This document shows, in pieces, positions 55,051 to 64,000 of a stretch of DNA of 64,000 bases. Every line of letters starts with the position of its first letter. Position 1 is the first letter of the stretch. Source of the DNA: Schistocerca nitens (lineage: Eukaryota; Arthropoda; Insecta; Orthoptera; Acrididae); assembly GCF_023898315.1 (NCBI RefSeq), contig NC_064621.1, forward strand, positions 130,570,521-130,634,520. Direction: 5' to 3'. A model generated the notes under the pieces. That model searched no databases and was not told the origin of the DNA. It saw only the letters and a list, made by a program, of their open reading frames with translations. The translations under genes were made by a program, and so were the position numbers.

Positions 55051-55409
55051 ATACACACATCAAAAAAAGTTTTGCATCACCCCGGTCCCGAGAGTTCCGG
55101 AACCTGTACAGAAAATCGGAATAGGGATCAACATAAACATATTTCTCCCCTTTTATTGCTCATGAAAAACACACATTGCATGTTGTACCACCATACAGCG
55201 AGGCCTCAGAGGTGGTGGTCCAGACAGGTGTACACAACGGTACCTCTAATGCCTAGTAACACGTCCTCTTGCTTTGATGCATGCCTGTATTCGTCGTGGC
55301 ATATTATCCACAAGTTCATCAAGGAACTGTTTGTCCAGATTGTCCTACTCGTCAACGGCGATTCGGCGTATATCCCTTAGAATGGTTGGTGGGTAACGAC
55401 GTCCATAAA

Positions 55410-56236
55410 CACCCCTTTTCAATCCATCCCAGGCATGTTCGATAGGATTCATGTGTGGAAAACATGCTGGCTACTTTAGACGAGCGATGTCGTTATCCTG
55501 AAGGAAGTCATTCACAAGATGTGCACGATGGGGGCGCGCATTGTCGTCCATGAAGCTTAACGCCTCGCCAATATGCTGCCGATATGGTTGCGCTATCGGT
55601 CGGAGGATGGCATTCACGTATCGTAGAGCCGTTACGGCGTCTTCCATGGCCACCAGCGGCGTACGTCGGTCCCACACGATGCCACCCCAAAACAGCAGGT
55701 AACCTCCACCTTACTGCACTCGCTGGACAGTGTGTCTAAGGCGTTCAGCCTGACCGGGTTGCCTCCAAACACGTCTCTGACGATTGTCTGGTTGAAGGCA
55801 TATGCGACCCTCGTCGGTGAAGAGAACGTGATGCCAATCTTGAGCGGTCTATTTGGCATGTTGTTGGGCCATTCTGTACTGCGCTGCATGGTGTCGTGGT
55901 TGCAAAGATATACCTTACTATGAACGTTGGGAGTGAAGTTGCGCATCATGCAGCCTATTGCGCACAGTTTGAGTTGAAACACGACGTTATGTGGCTGCAT
56001 TATTCAACATGGCGGCATTGCTGTCAGAGTTCTTACGAGCCATAATCCTTAGGTAGCGGTCATCCGCTGCGAGGCATGTCATCGACAGTTCCTATCTCTT
56101 TGTATCTCCTCCATGTCCGAACAACATCGCTTTGGTTCACTCTGAGACGCCTAGATACTTCTCTTGTTGAGAGTCCTTCCTGGCACAAAGTAACAAACCG
56201 GACGCAATCGAACCGTGGTACTGACCGTCTAGGCAT
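55410..56236 (-). pseudogene. Family C Tc1 transposase, broken
   Basis: Starts MPRRSVPRFDCVRFVTL at 56236 with a clear HTH (LSTREVSRRLRVNQSDVVRTW) and runs to an early stop after DDMPRSG. Later pieces: TPLVAMEDAVTALRYVNAIL, FMDDNARPHRAHLVNDFL (second catalytic Asp), then a stop where the family has Leu/Pro, and PIEHAWDGLKRG (Glu retained). The first catalytic Asp region is obscured by frameshifts. Inactive. Confidence 0.82.
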
Positions 56237-56389
56237 GGTTGATCTAAAGACAACATGAGCGGTGTACCTCCTTCCTGTTGGAACGACTGGAACTGAACGG
56301 CTGTCAAACCCCCTCAGTCTAATAGGCGCTGTTCATGCATGGTTGTTTACATCTTTGGTCGGGTTTAGTGACATCTCTGAGCAATCAAA

Positions 56390-56584
56390 TGGTTCAAATG
56401 GCTCTGAGCACTATGGGACTTAACAGCTGAGGTCATCAGTCCCCTAGAACTTAGAACTACTTAAACCTAACTAACCTAAGGACGTCACACACATCCATGT
56501 CCGAGGCAGGATTCGAACCTGCGACCGTAGTGCTCCCGCGGTTCCAGGCTGAAGCGCCTAGAGCCGCTCGGCCACTCCGGCCGG
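56390..56584 (-). mobile_element. SINE (Ser/Leu-type head) inside the family C Tc1
   Basis: A perfect 15-bp TSD 'ctctgagcaatcaaa' (56375-56389 and 56585-56599). The minus strand runs from 'ccggccggagtggccgagcg' through B box GGTTCGAATCC to 'gagccatttgaacca'. Confidence 0.95.
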
Positions 56585-56699
56585 CTCTGAGCAATCAAAG
56601 GGACTGTGCCTGTGATACAATATCCACAGTCAAGGTCTATCTTCAGGAGTTCTGGGAACCGGGGTGATGCAAAACATTTTTGATGTGTGTATTGGAAAT

Positions 56700-57260
56700 A
56701 TCTTCTTTGAGGAATTATAAAGCGCCGTCTCAGAGGACTTCAACGGCATAACTTTTGCGTGACAAGATATAGTAACAATATACGAGCACCGCAGACAGCT
56801 GTCACGCTGACAGGAGAACAGATCACACAAAATTCTGCCCTACTGTACAATATGTGAACAGACACGTGACTCAGGTACGGTTCATGTGTTTATTACTACG
56901 GCTATCATATAAAGTGTGCAAAATGTTATATTGGGTCATTGATATACGCCATAAATCAATCATAATTTTATACAACATTGTCGGAGAACAGCGATCTTAT
57001 TGTGACAAAAATATTTGAAAGCATTTTTTATGGCAGCCGATGTTAAGTTCTGACTAACGAACTTATAGTGTTAATTATTTTATCCAGACGACGCTCTGGG
57101 CCTCAGTTGACGAATTACAATAGATTGTCACACATTTTAGAGGCTGACTGTAACAAATATTATGGACCATAAATAGTTAGATTTAAAAGGAAGACTCAAA
57201 TGATATGTAATTCGTTCCCCAATGGTTGACGGCGATGCCTTAAGCTCTGGAGCGCCCTCT
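56700..57260. other. No recognised gene
   Basis: AT-rich spacer between the Tc1 and the hAT target. Confidence 0.4.
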
Positions 57261-57276
57261 CCGTACCCTATATAAC

Positions 57277-58352
57277 AGGGCTTAACAACTGGCCGGTTTT
57301 GAGCGCGAGTACTCGCCTGTGCTCAGGCAAGTGCTCGCGAGCAGGTGCAAGGTCGCGGAGTACGGAGGGTGGGGAGAGAGGGGAAATGCGCGCGCACATT
57401 TGAATGTGATCTCGCGTTCGTAGCAGATTTAACTAGCCATCTGAATGCTACAAGGTAAAGATCCGCTAATTACTCATTTCATAGATCGAATACGAGCTTT
57501 AAAAATGAAATTGACACTTTGGGTGAGTCAGCTGGAAACAGGAAACCTAGCTCACTTTCCTAAATCAACATCCATGCAAGATGTTCACAAAGACTGTGAA
57601 CGTTATTCACATAGTTTAGTTGATCAGCGCTTTCAAGATCTGACAGCACTAGACAGTGGTTTTGATCTGCTCTCTCCATATTCAGCGAATATTTTCGTCC
57701 TGAGCTGCAGCAAGAAATTATTGACCTGCAGTGTGACAGAGAATACAGAGACAAATTTCAGAACAAGAAAAACATTTTGGAAGTCTACAGACACTTCCCT
57801 CAGGATACATTTCCTCGTTTGCACAAACTGGCGGCCACAATAATATCAATGTTCGGTTCCACGTATGTCTGTGAACAACTGTTCTCTGCAATGAAATGTA
57901 ACAAGACGCGCCTGAGAAACGCATTGTCTGATCGAAATTTAAACTGCACGCTGCGCCTAAAATGCACAAGAACAATTACTCCGAACATAGACGCAATTGT
58001 AAAGGGCAAAAAGTACAGGATAACCGAGAATCCCACACTTCAGTGACACCTTTTATTGTGTAACAGTTCACAAATTAATGCGAAAGTAGTGGCATACACT
58101 AAGCTAATAAAATTATGTGGCATGTGTACATTCTCCTTTATTTGTTTCATTTGTCGCAGTAATAATTCGTGAGTGATATCCCTGCAGGTGGCCGCGGATT
58201 TACATCGACTGGCGGCAGCTGTTGTGTGCCCCACGTGACTTTTCCCACTCTTCGCTCTGGTCCGGTAGTGGGGGTAGCGTGCTCGCGCTGCTCCGTGCTC
58301 GCGCCTTGTTGCTCACAGCTTGCTCCACGAGCACGTATGTTGTGAAGCCCTG
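57277..58352 (+). mobile_element. hAT transposon, internally deleted, with 8-bp TSD
   Basis: TIRs 'cagggcttaacaac' and 'cagggcttcacaac' (right end read inward) fit the hAT consensus start CAGGG. TSD 'ctatataa' (57269-57276) and 'ctatatag' (58353-58360), 7 of 8, the hAT-typical 8 bp. At 1,076 bp it keeps only the 3' part of a transposase gene. Confidence 0.92.
57445..58046 (+). pseudogene. hAT transposase C-terminal half, frameshifted
   Basis: The first frame (57445-57843) reads PLITHFIDRIRALKMKLTLW and DLLSPYSANIF. A second frame from 57777 reads YRHFPQDTFPRLHKLAATII then MFGSTYVCEQLFSAMKCNKTRLRNALSD, the conserved hAT C-terminal dimerisation region (..GSTYxCEQLFSxM..). This block is shared with domesticated hAT-derived proteins such as the GTF2IRD2/ZBED5-like group. 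The zinc-finger BED domain and the RNase H-like N-terminal part are missing, and there is a frameshift near 57780. Non-functional alone. Confidence 0.85.
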
Positions 58353-58529
58353 CTATATAGCTTTTGGCTGCTTAGCCGCCAGCAACAGTTACAGTGACTG
58401 AGGCATCCAGAGCGGCTCAGGCGCCTTTGCCGTCATCCAGATTGGTAATGATACATCCTTCTAGAATATACGTTTACAACTTTGGCTTCTATAGGTAACA
58501 TAGCATTGTTACTTTTGCTATTACAGAGC

Positions 58530-58575
58530 AAACTCTGATGATGGCCCGAGTTAAAAGACCGAAACCGGTCAGAAG
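58530..58575 (+). ncRNA. Hammerhead-ribozyme-like core motif
   Basis: CTGATGA at 58535-58541, then GAAA at 58561-58564, followed by the self-complementary ACCGGT and GTC at 58568-58570. These are the three conserved parts of the hammerhead catalytic core in the right order. Helix III would be minimal, as in dimer-acting hammerheads of retroelements. Helix II is imperfect (GGCC versus GACC with one mismatch), and helix I shows only about two adjacent pairs. Likely a decayed member of a retroelement-associated family, if real. Confidence 0.35.
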
Positions 58576-58679
58576 TTAACATCGGCTGCGATCAAGACCG
58601 CTTTTAAATAATTTTGCCATAAATCAGTTTCCCAGCAGCAAACGTTGAATTTCACTGTAACCTGTGGCGGCACAAACTC

Positions 58680-58830
58680 ACGTTTCACGATATTTCACAT
58701 CCACGGGGGTCGTCAGTGTTTCGCTGTAGACATCTTGTTTTAATTTTTCTCAAAGGTAATAGTCGAGGGATATGAAGTCTGGTGAGCGGCAGCGCCATGT
58801 TACTGCTGACCCAGTTGTCATCTGCCGGCT
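58680..58830 (-). pseudogene. Mariner/Tc1-superfamily transposase C-terminal fragment
   Basis: The minus strand reads VTWRCRSPDFISLDYYL, a stop, then EKLKQDVYSETLTTPVDVKYRET. It aligns with the block around the third catalytic acidic residue (..RSPDLTPLDYFLWG.LK..VY..). Only about 50 residues remain and no TIR is seen. Confidence 0.5.
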
Positions 58831-58849
58831 GTGCGAGCGTTGGTCTCAT

Positions 58850-59205
58850 GGGTATGAAAGCATAAGTGGAATCGTCGACTCGGTTGGAACGTTGGAACAA
58901 CACTCAAGCACTTAACAGCCCTAAGAGATGCACGTAAAACAAAAGTGAACGTTTATTTCTGAAGAAAAATATTTTCTGGAAGAAGAATCAACGACTATTT
59001 AGCCGATTTAATACACGCGCAGTGAATGACGACTCTTTTTTTGTTAATGCTGTTATTGTTACCTTAATGATTCTGTACTTCCATGTCTTCAGCTTTGTAA
59101 GGGTCATCCCCAATTATGCCAGGATTTCACCTGTCTGCCATTTCTTTGCCATAATCTCTTGACGCCTGCGTACTTGGTGCAATCGATATCTGTGATATTT
59201 TCTTC
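58850..59205. other. No recognised gene
   Basis: Spacer, no motif. Confidence 0.4.
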
Positions 59206-59207
59206 TA

Positions 59208-60594
59208 CACTACTGGCCATTAAAATTGCTACACCAAAAAGAAATGCAAATGATAAACGGGTATTCATTGGACAAATATATTATACTAGAACTGACATGT
59301 GACTACGTTTTCACGCAATTTGGGTGCATAGGTCTTGAGAAATCAGTATCCAGAACAACCACCTCTGGCCGTAGTAATGGCCTTGATACGCCTGGGCATT
59401 GAGTCAAACAGAGCTTGGAAGGCATGTACAGGTACAGCTGCCCATGCAGCTTCAACACGATACCACAGTTCATCAAGAGTACCGACTGGCGTATTGTGAC
59501 GAGCCAGTTTCTCGGCCACCATTGACCAGACGTTTTCAATTGGTGAGAGATCTGCAGAATGTGCTGGCCAGGGCAACAGTCGAACATTTTCTGTACCGAG
59601 AAAGGCACATACAGGACCTGCAACATGCGGTCGTGCATTATCCTGCTGAAATGTAGCGTTTCGCAGGGATCGAATGAAGGGTAGAGCCACGGGTCGTAAA
59701 ACATCTGAAATGTAACGTCCACTGTTCTAAGTGCCGTCAATGCGAACAAGAGGTGACCGAGACGTGTAACCAATGGCACCCCATACCATCACGCTGGTGA
59801 CGAATACACGCTTCCAATGTGCGTTCACCGCGATGTCGCCAAACACGGATGTGACCATCATGATGCTGTAAACAGAACCTGGATTCATCCGAAAAAATTA
59901 CGTTCTGCCATTCGTGCACCCAGGTTCGTCGTTGAATACAACATCTCAGGCGCTCCTGTCTGTGATGCAGCGTCAAGGGTAACCGCAGCCATGGTCTCCG
60001 AGCTGATAGTCCATGCTGGAGCAAACTTCGTCTAACTGTTCGTGCAGATGGTTGTTCTCTTGCAAACGTTCCCATCTGTTGACTCAGGGATCGAGACGTG
60101 GCTGCACGATCCGTTACAGCCTTGCGGATAAGATGCCTGTCATCTCGACTGCTAGTGATACGAGGCCGTTGGGATCCAGCACGGCGTTAAGTATTACCCT
60201 GCAGAACCCACCGATTCCATACTCTGGTAACAGTCATTGGATCTCGATCAACGCGAGCAGCAATGTCGCGATACGATAAACCGCAATCGCGATATACTAC
60301 AATCCGACCTTAATCAATGTCGGAAACGTGATGGGACGCATTTCTCCTCATTACACGAGGCATCACAACAACGCTTCACCAGGCAAGGCCGGTCAACTGC
60401 TGTTTGTGTATGAGAAATCGGTTGGAAACTTTCTTCATGTCAGCACGTTGTAGGTGTCGCCCCCGGCGCCAACCTTGTGTGAATACTCTGAAAAGCTAAT
60501 CATTTGCATATCACAGAATCTTCTTCCTGTCCGTTAAATTTCGCGTTTGTAGCACGTCATCTTCGTGGTGCAGCAATTTTAATGGCCAGTAGTG
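59208..60594 (-). mobile_element. Tc1-like transposon, family B copy 5
   Basis: TIRs 'cactactggccattaaaatt' at both ends (right end read inward), TA flanks at 59206-59207 and 60595-60596. 1,387 bp. Confidence 0.94.
59343..60363 (-). pseudogene. Family B Tc1 transposase, dead copy 5
   Basis: All three catalytic residues survive in pieces: NVIFSDESRFCL (59737-60075 frame), FQQDNARPHVAG and LSPIENVWSMV (59343-59690 frame), with 34 residues between the last two. Two frame breaks separate these pieces and the HTH segment (DIDQGRIVVYRDCGL-like, ~60320-60240, with a stop). A short deletion near 59792 removes the 'GVSPGVM' region. Best-preserved residues of the five copies but not translatable. Confidence 0.87.
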
Positions 60595-60599
60595 TATGT

Positions 60600-61190
60600 A
60601 TTAATATTTATTTGGATCCAGCTAAATTGAAAGAACTACATAAAAGTAGTATTCGGGAAAGTAGCTGTCACGCTGAAAGTATTTGGAAGCTACGGAAGGA
60701 AATGTAATATAATATTTTGTAATTCTACGTCTATATCATGAAAATGAATGTAGCCTAGAGTGATATGATTTGTATACAGTTCCACGGTGGTCTAAAAGTA
60801 ACAGAACGCTAAGGAAGCAGCACTACTGGTTTGTTCTGTTTTTCGTGTTGTATAACTCGATACTACAATGAATCGTTCATTATTGCTTTTGTTCTGATCG
60901 AGATTACACATGAGAGCACTTCTGTACTAATGAACTTAAGTTTATTGTTCTAATTGGAACAATAATAATCAGAAGAGAGTTGTTTAACCTTCCCTACGTA
61001 ATTTCGCACCCATTCATTATCCTAAAGCCTTGAACGTGATCACTGTAATTGTACTAGTGGAGGCTAGTGTGGGTTTGCGTGTTACAGGTAGTTACTTTCA
61101 TCTTTAATGGCCATTTCTTGTTTCTACCGTTCACCGGAACTTGCACATATTTTTCTTGCTTTGAAGTACGATGCATTTATTAGATTACGT
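60600..61190. other. No recognised gene
   Basis: AT-rich spacer. Confidence 0.4.
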
Positions 61191-61200
61191 GCTATGAATT

Positions 61201-61402
61201 GCCGGCCGCGGTGGTCTAGCGGTTCTAGGCGCTCAGTCCGGAACCGCGCGACTGCTACGGTCGCAGGTTCGAATCCTGCGTCGGGCATCGATGTGTGTGA
61301 TGTCCTTAGGTTAGTTAGGTTTAAATGGTTCTACGTTCTAGGGGACTTATGACCACAGCTGTTGAGTCCCATAGTGCTCAGAGCCATTTGAACCATTTTT
61401 GA
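61201..61402 (+). mobile_element. SINE (Ser/Leu-type tRNA head), full length
   Basis: Head 'gccggccgcggtggtctagc', B box GGTTCGAATCC, standard body and 3' end. Perfect TSD 'gctatgaatt' (61191-61200 and 61403-61412). Confidence 0.95.
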
Positions 61403-61412
61403 GCTATGAATT

Positions 61413-61785
61413 AATCTTCAGTAAATATTTATTTCCAGGCGCAACCACAAAAGCTGAAGCTACTCATTAACTTTGGCTTGAGCAGAAAATCAGTGGATGT
61501 GAAGACAGAAATATATTAAATCGGGATAAGAGAGTAAAAGGGATTCTTGCATGAAGTCTTTGTTAATAATTCAGTACTTAAGTCACGGATATTATTTTAT
61601 TCAATCATTTTCTCAGTTACGACGAATCTATAACTGATCCTCACGCAATATGACGACCACCAAATAAAATAAAGATTTCATTGTTTTCTTATTGTAAAGT
61701 AAAGTCAGGCACCAGTAGAGATCAGTTATAATACAGAGAGGAAATGCTTGACACGGACTTGTTTACTGCTTCAATCCCGTGAGCG
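61413..61785. other. No recognised gene
   Basis: AT-rich spacer. Confidence 0.4.
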
Positions 61786-61789
61786 CACG

Positions 61790-61990
61790 TTGCAGGAAAA
61801 GTCATTCGACATATTGCTTCCTCTCAGCATAAATGTTGCGAAGTTATCGTGACGCGAAGATAAGAGAAATTCGCGATCATATGGAGCCATGCCGACATTT
61901 GCTCTTCCCCCGTGCCATTCGTTATTGGAACAGGGAAGAAGGGAAATAAAACATATCCAGAATTACTCTCCACTTAGCAGAAATGTCGCC
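61790..61990 (+). pseudogene. CR1 3'-end relic
   Basis: 'catattgcttcctctc', 'gacgcgaagataagagaaat', 'agccatgccgacatttgctc', 'cgttattggaacagggaaga' parallel the CR1 C-terminal coding/3' region (minus strand 3390-3240). No intact frame. Confidence 0.6.
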
Positions 61991-62450
61991 ATTGCCTTAG
62001 TTGTGTGCCAGTGACACCGGCATATTTGTTGTTGTTGGTTGTGACTCGTCCGTCTCTGCCATCTCGGTTATCATTCTGGCTTTTCCTCAAACAGGCTTAA
62101 TTTTGCTCCACTTGGAGAGTCACTTTCAACGAGAGTTCAATATTCCCTCAGGCGCTCACTTACGTTTGTTGCAGACACAGGTTAGGGGTACCAACTCTGA
62201 CTAGCGGGGCTGAGGTCTGCGATTAATGGGACGCAACAGCTGCGGTTACAAACGAGTGCAGATTATTCAGCGCCGCGAGTACCTGCTATCGCGTTCGCGT
62301 ACGTCGTCCGCTGTTCCGCGTGCCGTTCGTTACGTTGGCAGAACTGTCACGCGATTGAGTTCTGCATACGAACTGAGTGCACTCCAGCTGTGCATCTCCA
62401 CTGGATAACGGCAAAAGCAAAGTTCTGCGAAATGGACAGTTTAATACCTT
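61991..62450. other. No recognised gene
   Basis: Spacer with moderate CpG content at ~62230-62390. No motif. Confidence 0.4.
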
Positions 62451-62453
62451 ATA

Positions 62454-63230
62454 CACTGAAGCACCAAAGAAACTGGTATAGGCATGCGTATTTAAATACA
62501 GAGATATGTAAACAGGAATAATACGGCGCTGCGGTCCGCCTGCTTAACTGGATGGTAAGGTGTTCATCTGCCATGCAAGCGGGCCTGGGCTCGATTCCCG
62601 GCCGGGTTGGAGATTTTCTCCTCTCCGGGACAGCGTGTTGTGATGTCCTCATTATCATTTCATCCTCATCACCGGCAATGTGGCGTCGACTGAAATAAGA
62701 CTTGCACTAGACGCACGAACTTCCCCGAATAGCGGCCTCCCGGCCAACGATACCATACGCTCATTTCATTTTTACGGCGCTGCGGTCGGCAACGCCTATG
62801 TAAGACAACAAGTGTCTGGCGCAGTTGTTAGATCGGTTACTGCTGCTACAATGGTAGGTTAGCCAAGATAATGTGAGTTTGAACGTGGCATTGAAGTCAG
62901 CGCACGAGCAGCGGGACACAGCATCTCCGACTTAGCGATGAAGTGGGGTTTTCCCTTACGACCATGTCACGTTTATGCCGTGAATATCAGGAATCCGGTA
63001 GAACATCAAATATCTGACATCGCTGCTGCCGGAAAAAGGTCCTGCAGGAAAGGGACCAACTACGATTCAAGAGAAGCGTTCAACGTGACAGAAGACCTTT
63101 CCGCAAATTGCTGCAGATTTCAATGATGGGCCACCAACAAGTGTCAGCGTACGAACTATTCGAAGAAAAATCATTTGCATGCGCTTTAGAAGCCGAAGGC
63201 CCACTGAAAGGGTACAGTACCGCCCGACAT
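62454..63230 (+). mobile_element. Tc1-like relic, family D, with nested SINE, 3'-truncated
   Basis: The 5' end 'cactgaagcaccaaagaaac' follows TA at 62452-62453. After the SINE, shifted frames read HSISDLAMKWGFPLR, YREYQESGRTSN, KVLQERDQL and IAADFNDGPPTSVSVRTIRRKI, the two N-terminal DNA-binding units of a Tc1 transposase. No catalytic domain or 3' TIR follows, so the copy is truncated near 63230. Confidence 0.7.
62537..62772 (+). mobile_element. SINE of a third tRNA-headed family
   Basis: A 15-bp perfect TSD 'tacggcgctgcggtc' (62522-62536 and 62773-62787). Head with 'gatggtaaggtgttcatctg' and B-box-like 'gggctcgattcccgg'. Body 'gttgtgatgtcctcattatc', ending 'cgctcatttcattttt'. Unrelated body to the main SINE family. 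Confidence 0.9.
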
Positions 63231-63231
63231 T

Positions 63232-63857
63232 GAAAATAGGTACAACATACTTCATTATTTTTGTCAGAACAACACATTTTTTTTTGTAAAATAACTCAAT
63301 TTCAGTTAATACAGCGAAGCCGGATACCAGTGTGGCAAAGAATGACAATTTATCTATTTAATTGATCACATGTGCACTCCCGCAAAGTAAATCCCTACAT
63401 CCAGTTTGGTGAGATCTGTGAAATGAATGAATGTATGGTCGTCTGCTAACAGCAGATAGTGAATGTGAATATATGATCATCTTTGAGACGATCCTTTGGC
63501 CACCTTTGGTGGGACCAAAGAGATGAAATTTACCTGAGCTTTGAGCGCCTGAAATGTGGCTGACCAATACGGTAGCATGGTCTTCCCCAACCTCGACAGA
63601 GGTGCGAGATGATCTCAAGAACGGCCATGTTTCAGCACTCTGCCGTTGGATCTTGTGCTGTTAAGACTTGTTTTACTTGTGCTCCATAAAGACAAAAGAG
63701 TGGAGACATGGTATGCATGTGGAATATTTAAGAGTAGTTTGAAATAATAATTTCTCTATTTCAGGAACTTTTGTGGGGAGAATTAAATGTCAGGCAGGTA
63801 ATATTAATGGGAATGTAGTAATCTTCGGAAGTGACCAACGGTCACAATGAAACCACG
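63232..63857. other. No recognised gene
   Basis: AT-rich; frames under 95 codons without motifs. Confidence 0.4.
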
Positions 63858-64000
63858 TGTAGCAATAAGTTGAAATACTTCGGTGTGCTTAAGTTAAGCT
63901 GAATTACTAGCGTGTGTACAATAAGTTGAAATATTTAAGAAATAGCGTGTGTACCATAAGTTGAAATATTTAAGAAATGGCGTGTGCAGGACTTGAAATT
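63858..64000. repeat. 35-bp minisatellite, runs off right edge
   Basis: Two near-identical units at 63909-63943 and 63944-63978 ('agcgtgtgtac' then 'ataagttgaaatatttaaga') and a partial third from 63979. Decayed units precede them from ~63858. Confidence 0.85.

Larger units (their letters stand above)
55054..56689 (-). mobile_element. Tc1-like transposon, family C, carrying a SINE
   Basis: TIRs 'cacacatcaaaaaaagtttt' and 'cacacatcaaaaatgttttg' with shared 'gcatcaccccggt' just inside. TA flanks at 55052-55053 and 56690-56691. About 1.43 kb without the SINE and its TSD. Confidence 0.92.

Noticed and set aside
1..64000. CRISPR array, prophage or bacterial operon
   Set aside because: No spaced repeats of that type, no ribosome-binding-site-led gene strings; all coding content is eukaryotic transposon-derived.

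Overview
The window is repeat-dominated animal DNA, most likely from a large-genome acridid grasshopper or locust (Schistocerca-like). That assignment is recognition, not a search result. It rests on an abundant tRNA-headed SINE with a 'ggttagttaggtttaagtag' body, a 5S-rRNA-derived SINE, a tRNA-bearing foldback repeat, and co-residence of CR1, R1 and Tc1 elements. I see no prokaryotic operons, no CRISPR and no convincing host exon. Only a weak MADF-like relic at the left edge could be host-derived. The window is best read as intergenic or intronic sequence built by nested transposition.

Layout: 1-3130 holds a MADF-like relic, a microsatellite, an imperfect palindrome and a plus-strand LINE reverse-transcriptase relic. 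3140-7370 is a near-full-length minus-strand CR1 element: an intact ORF1 with an SGNH/esterase fold, and an endonuclease-RT ORF2 broken by a single in-frame TAA. 8676-16922 is a complete but decayed R1-like LINE on the minus strand, with a poly(A) signal, poly(A) tail and 13-bp target-site duplication (TSD). A young Tc1 element (8766-10187) sits in its 3' UTR. 17000-22915 carries a Tc1 relic, an (AT)n tract, two LINE relics and a Tc1 copy disrupted by a SINE. 23841-25373 is a SINE split by a 1.33-kb foldback transposon.

27877-29828 is a ~975-bp tandem duplication containing Tc1 relics, followed by a 0.7-kb foldback element (29832-30533). 31543-35549 has another Tc1 copy, then an RTE-like LINE relic carrying a nested mariner and a nested 5S-derived SINE. 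36078-38170 has a truncated SINE and a CR1 relic split by a SINE. 41147-46700 holds a Tc1 copy, a mariner relic, a SINE, a CR1 3' end and a terminal-inverted-repeat (TIR) element. 46815-51815 contains two copies of a tRNA-bearing repeat, one a true palindrome, and the second young Tc1 copy (47834-49255) with an intact 340-codon transposase. 52525-60594 holds two more Tc1 copies of the five-copy family, a different Tc1 carrying a SINE, a complete non-autonomous hAT with 8-bp TSD, and a hammerhead-ribozyme-like motif. 61201-64000 has a SINE, a CR1 relic, a Tc1 relic with a nested SINE, and a 35-bp minisatellite running off the window.

Functional logic: autonomous LINEs (CR1, R1, RTE-like) could supply RT for SINEs, and transposases could mobilise TIR elements. 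The coding units that look undamaged are the two ~340-codon Tc1 transposases and the CR1 ORF1. Nesting gives relative ages: the Tc1 insertion is younger than the R1 LINE, the SINEs are younger than their Tc1 or CR1 hosts, and the foldback element is younger than its SINE host.
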